Positions 33,684-45,740 are shown, counted from the stretch's first letter. The stretch: 64,000 nucleotides of DNA from Colletotrichum lupini (GCF_023278565.1 NC_064675.1:1674001-1738000); one strand, 5' to 3'. Numbers and translations: made by a program. Notes: generated by a model not told the origin, from the letters alone.

Positions 33684-34900
33684 GCCCAGAGGTGTTCGAC
33701 GCCACTATGGTAGAGACGTGGAACGTCAGCTTTGGAGATGGATGGTCGATTAGGTGTTTGGAAGTTGAAGGACAACGGCAAGACTGAAGACTCTCTAGTT
33801 CGGAACGGTCAAAACCTTTTCTAGAAAAGGCTGGATAGAAGGGCTCTGAAGATGTTGTCTAAGGGGATTCGAGCGCAAGTGGAATGGTGTGCCAAAAGGT
33901 TGACAAGTCGACGAGCAGATAGAAAACAACATCGAGCTCAAGGCCAGCACTCAATTTATAGCATTTAGAGCACTTCATGGGAAAGCATATTTCCTTGGGC
34001 TAGTAGCTACTACTTTGATGGCGGATAGAAAGCCGGAAAGTCGGGTGGAGATATCTGAACATAGTCTTGAGCATCAACGAGGAGCGGTGCTAAGCCTGTA
34101 CACCACCTTGCCAGGATATGGTGGAAGCTTCTTATTCGCCTCTCGCAGATCAGTATATGTGGTAAACGATGCTCAAAGGTCTATGATCCATGGAGAATTT
34201 CCCAAAGACAGGTCTTGGCATTACTTGGTTTCACAAAGCAAAATCAAGCGGCGGCGCGGACTTTTGTGGGTTGTTTGCTTCTCACCCTATTCGTTAACGC
34301 TATCTTCGTTGGTTATCAGGTGGGTCGTCGGCTATCTTCCAATCTGGTGTTTTGTTTTCTTGGTGACTCTTGCGTACCTAAGATATTTGACCGCCGGATG
34401 ATAGTCAGCAACAACGATAAAGGCACCTTTGAAATTTTGGTAAAGCGTAAGGAGCAAGCTTCATGATCGTGACCCACGCGCAACTGTGGTCAGAGAGGGA
34501 AGCTGGACGACAGATCGGTACTTGCGAGGAACGCCGCCGTAGGAGCAGCCATGGCGTAGCTAAAACTCGCGAGGAACGAACGACTGGTAATCAAGCGAGG
34601 CAACTCAGATGTGAAAATGCCGGGTGCGGGACTATGGTCCGGGGACCTAAACTTGCGTTACAGTAAGGTGCCGGCGTACCTAAGGACAGGGATTGTAGAC
34701 TTGTCACTCAGATGTAGTTTTCGATTTCGATTTCGGGGAATGTTTTGGAAGTACGTTTGTTGATACGAGTCGAACCAGCCTTGGATCTCGGGATGGGGCA
34801 TTGTGTCAATTATTACCACAGGTACGTACCGAGGTGAATCATGACTTCAACTCTCCACTTGAAAAGTACATGTACCCCAAGGTAGAGAAAACAGTGACCT
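33684..34900. other. Intergenic region, no gene recognised
   Basis: About 1.2 kb. A 128-codon open frame (34015-34401) and an overlapping one (34215-34466) contain hydrophobic runs (LLLTLFVNAIFVGYQV) but no start context, splice sites or domain that I can support. Small repeat: gatttcgatttcg at about 34717-34732. Confidence 0.4.
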
Positions 34901-35386
34901 CTAACACCCATAAGGATCCTCCCCTTTACTTCTTAGCATGGCCAATCGCTCCGCGCGGCATAACCTGATGCGCTGCCTCTCTATCAGCCCACGCAACTCC
35001 TTAACCTCGCTAACCAGACTTTCAATCGCCTTTTTCTGGTCCTCATTGAGCTTGTAAGACATCAGGTACATGTCGACCAAGGTCTCAAAGACAAACGAAT
35101 AGGTATCGGTATCGGTAGCTGCTATACAATGGATGCCCTCAAATACCTTTTCCTTTTGCTCCTCCGTGGTGAGTTCGTCGGCGACCTGCTCGACTTTCTC
35201 GGGGGTCACGGTCTTCTGCGCCTCTTCCAAGATACTCAAGCTGGCACCGGCGGCGTCGAGTCTCACATACTTTCCAGATTCCTCAGGTCAGCAGAGTAAA
35301 GGTAGAATCGGATGTAAGTAGTAACTCACTCTCTCGCCCACAGTGAGATTCCACTTGATTTCCATGATGGGAAGTTGATCGGTCAT
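34901..35386 (-). CDS. Small helical orphan protein, 145 aa
   Basis: Not recognised. Exons 35386-35330 and 35281-34901 join over a 48 bp intron (GTGAGT donor, ctgctgac branch, GAG acceptor) in phase 0. The protein starts MTDQLPIMEIKWNLTVGER and continues ESGKYVRLDAAGASLSILEE. It is helical throughout after residue 35: an acidic stretch (TVTPEKVEQVADELTTEEQK), a middle helix with VFETLVDMYLMSYKLNEDQK, and a basic C-terminal helix (ELRGLIERQRIRLCRAERLA). The region just upstream holds a second intron-like signal (GTAAGTCACT at about 35470, tactaac branch, TTGCAG), so either the 5' UTR is spliced or the protein is longer: an open frame without ATG continues in phase through IEATCKVFFHDPRHLQM to about 35650. 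It has no signal peptide or membrane segment. Confidence 0.6.
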
Positions 35387-36019
35387 CTGAAGACTGCAAT
35401 TCGTTAGTACTTAGCAACTTGTGATGGAGGCTGAACATGAGTGGCACCATGGAAGAATTCAGTGACTTACTGGCGAGGATCGTGGAAAAAGACCTTGCAA
35501 GTTGCTTCAATCGCAGACGGACGACTCTGAAAGCTGTGCCGAAGCTGTGATATGAATAGGTCTTTAGGCAAAGGCGGACTTGATGGACTTTCTGGGTGTT
35601 GATGAGTCGATGACCAGAAAAAGAAAAAGTCCAGATCACTGGCAGCCGAGGCCTATTTGTAGCTATTGGATAGCACCCTCATCGTCTTCGAATTTCTAAA
35701 GCCAGTCGAGAAAGCCCTTGGGACGGATTGAGGCCATCGCACAGCTCGAGCCAACAAGGAGCTAGGTCAACGAAAACAGCCTGCAGTACATATTGTTGAC
35801 GTTCTAGGGAGAAGCTTTCCCTTTGTCTTGTTCCATGACCTCTTTTTTCTGAATATCGAGTGAAGGGGTTGCCCGCTCCCTCTCGGAATTTTTACTCCCT
35901 TGCCTTGCTTTGTCGAGTCCAAAAAAAGGGGTTAGTAGGAATAACAAAAGTCTGCCAGGTAGGTGAGGGAGGCAAGTGGTTTGTTCGATGTATTAAAGAG
36001 CTCTAAGAATATCTGAGGC
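35387..36019. other. Promoter/leader of the 145-aa gene
   Basis: About 0.6 kb up to the copia LTR. It includes the probable spliced 5' exon of the minus-strand gene (about 35471-35650) and its promoter. Nothing else was recognised. The switch to AT-rich sequence occurs sharply at about 36020. Confidence 0.5.
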
Positions 36020-36231
36020 TAGTAGGTATCGGATTAGAAGTCTAATTCGACCGCGGCATATAGCCGACTGCGCAGGGGCCAATTAAGGGCCCTATTTATA
36101 ATTATTATAGCTAGCCTAACCTACGGTTAGAACCTCCTTTTTATACTTACTACGTAAATATTTAAATAGTTTAATTAATCTCTTCGTTAACTATGGTTCG
36201 AACTAACTACCCTATAATAGGGATACTAATA
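36020..36231 (+). repeat. 5' LTR of copia copy 2
   Basis: About 212 bp, beginning near agtaggtatcggattagaag and ending ggatactaata. It aligns with the other three full LTRs and with the reversed copy at 60.86 kb. Confidence 0.85.
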
Positions 36232-37341
36232 CTAATTAGTAATTAAATTTTATTATTATAAATTAGTAAGGTATCTCGCTATATAAAAAAGACGACCTCT
36301 TAATACTATATAAGATAGGAGATTCGTACTAATTAACTTTATAAAAGTAAATAAAAAAAGAGGTAATTTTTAAATACCGCACGGAATTAAGTAATCGTAG
36401 CCCTTTATTACTTACGAGAGGTCGACGTTTATTATATTAAACTACGTTAAGTAATAGAACTACTTAAGTAACTAGCTTTTTACTATCGCCCTAAGTAGCT
36501 TTTTTACTAAACGATTTTTCTATAACCGGCCCGTAATTAAAAATTAACTAGTTAAATTAATAAAAAGAAATACCTATATAACGACTACTTACCTAATTAA
36601 TTAGTATAACGAACGAGCTTAATAATATAATATAAAAGAGTACTACGTAATTAAAAAAGGGGATTTTTAAATATAAATATTCTTACTTAATAATAAAAGT
36701 AACCCTATAGGAGTTATTAAGTTAAAAACTTTATAATATATAAAAAAGTCTATTACTACGAGGATTTTATAAATACGACCTTAAGCCCGCGATTTAAATA
36801 ACCTCTTTATAGCTCCCTTAACTACGCCCTAAGTATTATTTAAAAATATAATATAGAAGATAGTTTAACGAGGGAAGAGGGGATTTAAAAGTCCTAATAA
36901 TATCGAGTTAAGAGTATTATAAATCTTAGAGATTAATTTAAAAAAAAAGTAGCTACCCTAAAGTAGTCCTACGACCTCTTATTAAAGTTATTATTAACCT
37001 AAGAAAAGGCTAAAAAAACGAGGATCTAAGGGGAAAAGAAAAGAATCCTTTAGAGGGCTATTAAAAAGCTTTTTTTTATACTAGCTCCTAGCGCGAGATT
37101 ATTAATTTTAAAAAATTAACTAAGTAATAAAAGGGATCGTTAGTAAGTAATAATTACTTAACTATAATTAAGCTACGAAAAAGACTATTTAAAAAATATA
37201 AAATAGGGTACTAAGAAGCTATAAAAGATAAGACCTCTAAGGTATCTAACCCTATTATATATAAGTAATAAATAAGTATTTTTAATAAGTCTTTAAAATC
37301 TACGATTTTATAAAAAAGAGGGCTTAACTTTATTAACTATA

Positions 37342-37399
37342 CTTAATAGCTTATATAGTTCTTAATAGCTTATATAGTTCTTAATAGCTTATATAGCTC
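37342..37399. repeat. 19-bp triplication in copia copy 2
   Basis: Three head-to-tail copies of cttaatagcttatatagtt. Copy 1 has a single corresponding unit near 17228, so the expansion is specific to copy 2. Confidence 0.8.
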
Positions 37400-40300
37400 T
37401 TTTACGAGCTACTTAGCGTCTATTTTTAACTATTCTTACGGAATACTGCCCTAAAAAAAGTAGGTTAAAAAAGGAAGCTATTTAAAAATTATAAAGAGTA
37501 CGAGGCTTAAGAAGCTAGAAGTATATAGGATAGCGGAAATTAGTAACTAATAAAGATCTTAAGACTAATTATTATATCTTCTTATAATAATATAAACGTT
37601 TATTACTATTATTATTAAAAAGAACTACTAAAACCTACTTTTTTATATTAAATAAAAAAGAGGATCTTAGTAAGTACGATAGCTAGCGATTTAAAAAGGT
37701 AGTAATAATTACTAAAAATAATAAAAACGAGAGTAGTAATAAAATAGTGAGAAAAAGCGGGAATCTCCTAGACCTTAATAAATTCGTTAAGTAATAAAAG
37801 TACGGATTTATTATAACTAGCGCGCGGATTAGATATATTCTTATTAAAATTAAATACGCTAATAATTACTAATATAAGTATAAGCTAGAGTACGACCCTT
37901 AGTAAGTTAGAGTAAAAAAGAAGAGGACAAAACCCGATCTTAAATAGAATCCTAATCCTTTATAAGTAGGTAAATATTAACTTAGATTATTAGGGGACGT
38001 AAATATATAAAATTGCGGATTAGCTTAATAATAAGTAAATTAACGCGGTATTAATCTATTTAACTAAGGTTTATAAAAAAAAGGGGCTATAGGGGTAACC
38101 CTTATTTTATAAAATTATAAATAACCTTAGCTATTAGTTAGATAAATAGTTTGCGAGCGCAAGCCTAAGAATCGTAAAAGTAGTTAATAGATTCCTTTAT
38201 AAGCGAGGGGTATTATTAGCGTAATTATAATTATAAGAGCTATACGAAATACTAATAGCAATAATTATAAAAGAGGAATTCGTACTATAGAACTAAGTAT
38301 AGGTCAATAGAGCGTATAATCGTTTTTATAAATTTAGGAAAAAAGTAAACGACCTAGATTTCCTCCCTATAATTACTAATAAAAATCTATTATTATAAAA
38401 AGATATATTAGGGCAAAATATAGTACTGAAAGTACGATAATTAATAATTCTATCTATTTCGATCTATAACTCGTTACTATTATTAATACGAAATTTAGCG
38501 CTAATTAGTTAATAAAAAAAGAAGTAAACGACCCGAAATCACTAATAATACGTAGCGACGCAGGGATCGTATATAGATACCGAAAGTCTAGTAATAAATA
38601 TAAAGTAATTTATAAACCTTAAAAAGATCTTTTTAAAAGAGAAATTATACTCTAGGGGGAAGTATAAGGTCTTATAAAAAGCCCTAATAATATTTTATAA
38701 TTATTATAAAAAAGTCGGAATTAAGGAATACTAATACTATTTAATAATTAATATTATACTTATAAGCAAAGCCTCTAATTACTATTACGAAGTAGTGCGT
38801 AATCTCGATTAAAACGACTTTCTTAGTATAATTAACGTAATCCGAAGCCGCTTCGAGACCTACGATAAGAACCTAGAGCTCCTATCTAAGCTATAAGCGA
38901 TTTTTTTTATATTTATAACTAGGATAATAGAGGGTAAATTGCGAGTAAAGATCTTTAAAGAGCTTATTAATCGAATCGATAAGCTAGTAAAAACCTAGCT
39001 AAATAAGGGGATAAATAAGTAAAAAGTTAGATATTTTTATACCGTAGTATAGCGTATATTAGAAATAAAAATAACCCTATACTAAGTACTTAAAGACTAT
39101 AAAACGCTCTATTTAAAGCTAAGATCTAGCTTTAATATTAAAATAAGAATACTACGCTAAACCTATTTCTAAATATACGACGGCCCTTATTAGTAATATT
39201 AGGTCGATTAAATATATAATAAGAAAAAAAAAGAGGCTAGATATAGTAATTACTAGTAAGGAGGCCTAGATTTATTAAATAAGTAGAGATTTAACTTATA
39301 GGCAGGGTAATAAAAGAGGTAATACTATATTTATAAAAAGGATAGATATTAGTTAAGTAACTACTTTAAAAAAGAACGTACTAAATCGTACGAATAATAT
39401 AAAAAGTTAAGGGTAATAAATAGTAAAACTAGCCCTCGTCGGTTTAATTAATTCCTTATTATATATAAGGGCAGATCTGGGGGTACGGAACTTAGTAATA
39501 ATAGTTAAAGTAGCGGCCTAAAGTATATACCCCCTATAAGAGATTTAGAAAATAAAGAAGATCTTACCCCTTATATTAATAAATTAGATTATAATAAAAT
39601 CGATAATATTAACTACTCTTTTTTTACCCCGTTAGCCTTTAGAAAATATATAAAACTAAATAAATAGAAAGTAATAAAAGCTTTTAATAAGTAGGCTTTT
39701 ATTTACGGGTAGTAAGGGAAGGTCCCTTAGACGACGGATATAGAGGTAGTTAAAAGGGTAAATCTAATAGTACTAAAGCCCATTCTCTTAATAATTAAGG
39801 AAAAAACGCTATTTCTCTTGATATTTAAAAAAAAGGAATATAGTACTAAGTAAATCTAAGGGTAGCTAAAAGGGTCCTTTTTATATTACTTAGATCCTTC
39901 GAATACTAAGCTCGTATAGGCATTTTATATAAGTAAAAAGTATAGCTTAAACAATTTCTATAAGATTATCCTAGATACTAGGGTATCGTAATAATTAACT
40001 AAAAGAAAAGGGTAATTCTAGGTACTATAAAAGATCGCGCTAATAATACTTAATACGTTAATAACGGGTATTATAAGGATTAGTTTCGGCCTAAGTAAGG
40101 AAATCGTCGCCCTAAGTATAGTAAAAGTAAAGACGTACTTCGGAACGATAACTTTTTATATTTTACTTATTAATACCCTATTTCTCTTATATTTAAAAAA
40201 CATAGATTAACTAAGTATTATATTTAATAATACGAGGAATAGAATCTCTAATAATAAGTATTTTAAGATAGTTAAATAACGATAGGGGTATACGTTTTTA

Positions 40301-43258
40301 AAGCTTATTAATAATACGAAGTCGATTAATTACCTAACGGAAAGTAAGCTTAGAAAACTATACTAGAGATTCGGGTACTTATTAATTACGAGGCTATATA
40401 ACTTCTTAAAGTAATTAAATAATAATAATATTCAAATAGGGGCGCTAAAGTAGTTAACGAAAGTATATTATTAATATTAAATAAATACGCAGAGCCTACG
40501 CAGATTTAAATTTAAATTACGTAATAAGCTTAACTTTAACTAGGAAATCGTCGTTAATATCTTCTATTTAAATAGTTAGCTAGTACTATATATAATCGAT
40601 ATAGCTATATCTTTCTAAGTAGGGTAATTCTTTTAGGATCTATAAATAAAAATAGTATAAATAGCCCTATAAAAAAGCTAGATTAATATATACTAGGGAC
40701 CGCTAAATAGTATTAAAGCCGACGCTAGTACTAGCTTTAAGTTAGTAAGATTTAGAGATAATATAACGGCCTACGGTATATAACTAAAAGTCGTACTTAT
40801 TAAAACGTGTTATAATATTAGAAAAGTAAAAAGGGCATACTAGTAGTTAAAAAGGGCGTTTAGAATTATTAAAAAAGAAAATCTAGATTTTACTAACGAC
40901 GAATGCCTCTAGATAGCACTTAAATACTATAATAACACTATAGGGCCTAACGGACTTATACTAACGCTATTAATATTTAAAGTATATTTAAAAACGACCT
41001 TAGCCTTATTACTATCGCTAAGTATAAGCTAACGAGCCTAAGTAATTAAAAAAGTAATATGGGCACTGCGCGAGGTAAATATAAAAAAATAAGTTAATAA
41101 AGTAATTACTACGTATAATAGGCCCGATATAGGGGATAATCTAAATATACTACTAAATTCGGATATATAAATATAGTACGAAATTACTTAATAATAGGCT
41201 AGGCTATATAAATTAATTTTTATTAACGAGCGCTCTTATATAGTTATAAGAGATCGTAACTAGCTACTTAAAGTATTAATTATAGTAGTTAGACTATATT
41301 ATATAGATCTTAACGAGGTAATTTCTAACTTATAAAAAGAAAAAGAGCTAAGGGAAACTATATAACCCGCGGCAGAAGTATAGGAAATTATCCTTAATAA
41401 AATCGTCGTAATGGTACTAATAAACGACGAAAAAGAAGAAATTATTAAAAAGGTACTAATACTACTAGCGAGATATTATAAAAGACCACGACGGTAAGCC
41501 CTAACGCGGCAATTTATTACTAGTAACGAGGTAATTAATACCTTTTATATAATAAAAAAGAAAGCCGATTTCGAGCTAGTAATTAAACTACGTAAAGAAG
41601 GCGTAATTATAACTATTAAAAAGCTATATAAGGGATTAGATCTTATTAAAATAAATACTTTTTATAATCGAGGGGTCTATCGATTTATCCTATATAACTT
41701 AGAAAAATATATAAACCTTTATATATTTAAATTACGAATAGTTTATAAGATTAAAAAGAAAGGAATACCCTAGCCGTACGAGAAGTCTAAATACGTAATT
41801 TAGGGGTACGGCGACGTTAAAAAAGCGACGCTACTTATATAATCGCTTATTATATAGCGCTATAGCTAACGATTAATAATAATATTAATAATATCGCTAC
41901 GGAAAAAGGGATATAAGATTTAGAGCCGTAATATTACCTAGGCCTATACCTAATTAGCTATAAGGCTTATAAGGAAAATCCTAGCCTATTTACTAAAAGA
42001 AATAGCTAATAAGTACTTAGAAAATACGATTATTAAAGTACTTAAGCTATTATATAGGCTCGTAGAATCGGGTACTTATTAATAAGCTACTTACTATAAT
42101 TTTTATATTAATTAATTATTAATAGTTACTTTTATATATAACTTATACTTACTAATTACGGAGTACGAAAGCGATTAATTTAGAATCGTTAGAATATAGA
42201 CTAATAATATATTAAGCCTATTTAATATTAATTTTATAAAAAAAGAGGATAAGGAGCTTTAAAAAGCGGGCTTCGTAGCGAAACTAAAAGAGGTCCTTAT
42301 AATAAATACCCCCCTAGTATTTAACGGCGGGATTTTTATAATCGAAGGGGAAACCGTCGTTTTTTAATAAAAAGGGTAGAATAAGAAAATTAACCTTATT
42401 AATCTAAATATAACTAATATTAAGAAGCGGTATAAGGCTAAGCTCGCGCGAGGGGTATATATTATAAGTATTTATTAGTTTAAAGTAACTTTTAATTATA
42501 TTAAAGTAGTATAAGCTATAGATCTAACTAAACGAGACGTCGAAGTACTTAATAAGCGGCTTAAGTAGTAATAAACGAATCTCGATCGAGGTCTCGTTTA
42601 TTACCTAATCGACCTTATAACTAATAAGCTTTACGTCTTTATTAATAAGTTATTTATGAATAATAATAACCTTACTTCGTAATTAGGGTATATTATTATC
42701 CTAGTTAACGAGGGTATAAGCGAGAGCAAATTCACTATATATAATAATATAATCTACTACTTATTAACTAAAAATAAATAAGTAACGAGAAGTATATTAG
42801 CGTCGGAGGTTTATAATATAGTTAATAGTATTAACTTCTCTTACGTAATTTTAATAATACTAAAAAAGATTACTAATCGAATTAGCCTTTTATTTATTCT
42901 AACGGTTATTTATACCGATTCCTATTCGCTATATAAATACCTTATTAAATTAGGAATAATAAAAGAAAAGAGGCTTATAATCGATATTATAACCCTTAGG
43001 TAATCGTATAAAAGGCGCGAAATATTCGAGATCCGTTAGATTAATAATAAAAATAACTTTATAAACGTTTTTATAAAAGTAGTACTAAATAAGGGATTAA
43101 AGTAATTCGTAAGTAATAAAAAAGTTATTATATAAATAGAGGAATAGGTTATATAAAAAGAGTAAAAAAAAGGGAGAAAAGGAGACGACTTAGTAAACGG
43201 GCCCGAGGTCGAATTATACCTCTAACCGTAGTAATTAAATTAATAAAAAAAAAAGAAA

Positions 43259-43468
43259 GTTAGTATTAAATTAGAAGTTTAATTCGACCGTAGTATATAG
43301 CCGACTATATAGGGGCTAATTAGGGGCCCTATTTATGATTATTATAGCTAGCCTAACCTATAGTTAGAACCTCCTTTTTATACTTACTACGTAGATATTT
43401 AGATAGTTTAATTAATCTCTTCGTTAACTACGGTTCGAACTAACTACCCTATAATAGGGATACTAACA
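43259..43468 (+). repeat. 3' LTR of copia copy 2
   Basis: 210 bp from gttagtattaaattag to ggatactaaca. This copy keeps the clearest 3' terminus (ATACTAACA), which mirrors TGTTAGTAT at the 5' end. Confidence 0.87.
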
Positions 43469-43778
43469 GTGGGAGACATGTTGGCAATTGAAAAGCATTA
43501 GATCCCTCTCCTGGTCGTTTGCGCACTGCACCTCCACCTTTCGTATTCGTGTCAGAGTCAAATTCTTTTGCAACTGACATCAAACGCACGGGATGGCCTC
43601 GTTTTGTACAGAATCAAAACACAAAATGTCTCTATAAATATCTATATCTATATCTATAAATTCTCATGACCGCTTCAAGTACCCATTTTTATCCCTGCTT
43701 TACTCATTATAACATAAAAGGCTGCTTGTACCAGCACAAGTCGACAAACACTTTTACACTTCCCAGTATTGATTCGCT
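43469..43778. other. 3' flank of mannitol 2-dehydrogenase
   Basis: 310 bp between the copia LTR and the gene's stop codon. Contains a short microsatellite (tatcta, about 3.5 units, 43640-43662) and probably the 3' UTR. No gene. Confidence 0.6.
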
Positions 43779-45293
43779 TTAATCAACATACTTGGGAATG
43801 GTGGCCATCACGCCATCCTTGGCGATGAGCTCCATGGCCTTGGTGACCTCATCAATGAAGCGCTGGTCGCCGCGCAAGTCGTCACCGAAGAGAATCTTGA
43901 CGCTGAGGAGCTGGCGCGGGTCGTTGCCGCCGGCCTTTGCCAAGGCCTGGAGCTCCTCGCGCATCGGGTCGTCGACAGTGAAGGTCTTGCCCTCGTCGTC
44001 GACACCGTTGATGTAGCGGAACCAGGCGCCGGCGACGAAGCACAGGCGGCGGAAGGGGCCCGTGGTCCAGATCTGCTCGGCAATGGAGGGCATGATGAAC
44101 TGTGGGATCTTGCCCGAGGCGCCGAGGGCGACGCGGGGGATCTGATCCATGATGGTGGGGTTGGAGAAGCGCTCCATGAGGGTGTTGCAGTACTCGTCAA
44201 TGTCGACGCCGGGGATCTCGGGAAGCAGGGGCTTGACCTCCTCCTGCATCATCTGCCAGACGAACTTGCGGTAGATGGGGTGCTCCATGACCTCGTGGAC
44301 GTACTTGAAGCCGGCGAGCTGGCCGGGGTAGGCCATGGCGGAGTGCGAGGCGTTGAGGAGGCGGAGCTTGTGCTTCTCGAACTGCTCGACCTCGTGGACG
44401 CCCTCGACGATCTGGACGCCGACCTTCTCAAAGGGCGGGCGGCCGTCGCAGAACTTGTCCTCGACGACCCACTGCATAAAGGGCTCGGTGACGACGGGCC
44501 AGCCGTCCTCGATGCCAAAGACCTCTGCGAGCGACTTGATGTCGTTCTGGGAGGTACTGGGGGTGATGCGGTCGACCATGGCGTTAGGGAAGCCGCCCTT
44601 CTCGGCGATCCACGCGGCGATCTCTGGGTTCTTGAGGCGGGCGAAGGACTCGAGCATGGAGCGGGTGATAGAGCCGTTCTTCTGCATGTTGTCGCAGGAG
44701 AGGACGGTGAAGGGCTTCTGGCCGTTGGCGTGACGCCTAGCCAGCGCGGCGTAGAGGAAGCCAAAGATGCTGATGGGCTGGTCCTCGTTGGCCAGGTCGT
44801 GCTGGATGTCGGGGTGCTCCGATTGCAGCTGGTGCGTGTTCTCGTTGTAGTAGTAGCCGCTCTCAGTGATGGTCAGGGACACAATCTTGGTGTCCGGGTG
44901 AGCCATCTTGGCGATAACGGCCTCGCGGTCGTCGGGCGCGAAGAGGAACGAGTTGATGCTGCCAATGACGCTGGCGTTGCTGCCCTTTGCGGAGCGCTCG
45001 ATGAGTGTGTAGAGGTGGTCCTGGGCGCTCAGGACGTCGCGCATGGCGGCGTCGTTGGGCCGGAGGCCGACGCCGCAGATGGCCCAGTCGCGCTCATCGT
45101 GCTTCTGGAGGAGGCGGTCGATGTAGACAGCCAAGTGAGCTCTGTGGAAGCCGCCGACTCCGACGTGGACGATGCCCTCCTTGACGACGGTGCGGTCGTA
45201 CGTGGGGACCTTTACGGTCTGCTTGCCTTCCTGAGAGGAGATTGAGGACAGGTTGTTGCTGGTGAGCTTGAGGCTCTCCGTGCTGTGAGGCAT
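43779..45293 (-). CDS. Mannitol 2-dehydrogenase (NAD-dependent, EC 1.1.1.67)
   Basis: Interconverts D-mannitol and D-fructose in the cytosol; a member of the polyol-specific long-chain dehydrogenases. The gene is a single exon of 504 aa, the usual length. The N-terminal nucleotide-binding motif GVGGFHRAH is at residues 45-53. The catalytic signature K309-x4-N314-x2-H317 lies in KLRLLNASHSAMAYPG, matching the Lys/Asn/His arrangement known for this family. TITESGYYYN (141-150) and ITPSTSQND are also typical. The start MPHSTESLKL is followed by about 35 variable residues before the Rossmann fold, as in other fungal enzymes. The ATG is preceded by a promoter with two GATA-type sites. The gene is intact and of normal GC-rich codon use although both flanks are RIP-mutated repeats, which implies selection to keep it and little RIP leakage into it. 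Confidence 0.96.
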   Translation of the reverse strand: MPHSTESLKLTSNNLSSISSQEGKQTVKVPTYDRTVVKEGIVHVGVGGFHRAHLAVYIDRLLQKHDERDWAICGVGLRPNDAAMRDVLSAQDHLYTLIERSAKGSNASVIGSINSFLFAPDDREAVIAKMAHPDTKIVSLTITESGYYYNENTHQLQSEHPDIQHDLANEDQPISIFGFLYAALARRHANGQKPFTVLSCDNMQKNGSITRSMLESFARLKNPEIAAWIAEKGGFPNAMVDRITPSTSQNDIKSLAEVFGIEDGWPVVTEPFMQWVVEDKFCDGRPPFEKVGVQIVEGVHEVEQFEKHKLRLLNASHSAMAYPGQLAGFKYVHEVMEHPIYRKFVWQMMQEEVKPLLPEIPGVDIDEYCNTLMERFSNPTIMDQIPRVALGASGKIPQFIMPSIAEQIWTTGPFRRLCFVAGAWFRYINGVDDEGKTFTVDDPMREELQALAKAGGNDPRQLLSVKILFGDDLRGDQRFIDEVTKAMELIAKDGVMATIPKYVD

Positions 45294-45740
45294 CTTAGGA
45301 TTAAAAGTAGATAATGGGTACGCGCGAGTAATTCAGGAGGTGATAGATGAGATGGCGAGAGCGAATTATGAGGCAAAGGGGTGAGTGAGCTTGAGGTTGA
45401 AAGTTGAAGTGATCAAGAACACACCGCTGCCTCCTGAGTCCTGACCGCAAGTTTTTAATAAGAGAGTGACAGACAGTCTGATTTTTGATAAACTGGGCCC
45501 GGTGACGTTTTTGGACTGGTCCGGCCTGATAAACTGGGATTAGAGGTGGAGCTACCAAAGCACACCTTGCCACTATTACTGACCTCAACAGTTTGGCACT
45601 TCAGCAACTTGGAGAAACGAGACATCTGTGGCTTGAATGCTTGGAAGTCTCTGGAGACCAATCAAAAGGCACGGGGGAGACGGAATTAAGTCTAAGCATT
45701 CCAGCCTCAGCCTTAGTAGAAGGAGTGATTCGATAAACTA
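45294..45740. other. Promoter region of mannitol 2-dehydrogenase
   Basis: About 450 bp upstream of the minus-strand ATG up to the AT-rich block. It holds a possible TATA-like element on the minus strand (TTATTAAAAAC, 45451-45461) and the paired GATA-type direct repeat at 45486-45538. No other gene was seen. Confidence 0.55.
45486..45538. promoter_or_regulatory. Paired TGATAAACTGGG direct repeat (GATA-type sites)
   Basis: Two exact 12-bp copies of tgataaactggg start at 45486 and 45527, 41 bp apart and about 200-245 bp upstream of the mannitol dehydrogenase ATG. TGATAA matches the HGATAR consensus of fungal GATA factors. The exact repetition makes chance less likely; the regulatory role is inference. 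Confidence 0.5.

Larger units (their letters stand above)
36020..43468 (+). mobile_element. Ty1/copia LTR retrotransposon, copy 2 (RIP-mutated, full length)
   Basis: A 7.4 kb element with LTRs at about 36020-36231 and 43259-43468. A polypurine tract (aataaaaaaaaaagaaag) ends just before the right LTR, fixing plus orientation. Broken Pol is readable: RGVYRFI at 41669-41689 and PYEKSKYVI at about 41773-41800 (RT entry region, family ...YEKSRLV), FNGGI and VYIISIY in the RT-to-RNase H region, and YTDSYSLYKY at 42911-42940 followed by KEKRLIIDII (RNase H end). Family assignment is from recalled fungal copia polyproteins. There is no CA or TG dinucleotide in 36901-37200, while CG remains. It is dead as a coding unit, but more complete than copy 1. 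No clear target duplication flanks it. Confidence 0.9.

Noticed and set aside
34015..34466. Overlapping open frames with hydrophobic runs as a small membrane protein
   Set aside because: No start context or consistent frame; splitting between two frames would need an unsupported intron.
36020..43468. Target-site duplication around copia copy 2
   Set aside because: Left (tgaggct) and right (gtggg) flanks do not match, so I do not claim one.
44280..45245. 321-codon plus-strand open frame opposite mannitol 2-dehydrogenase
   Set aside because: It is a shadow of the GC-biased codons of the minus-strand gene, very rich in Val, Leu, Asp and Glu, with no independent motif.
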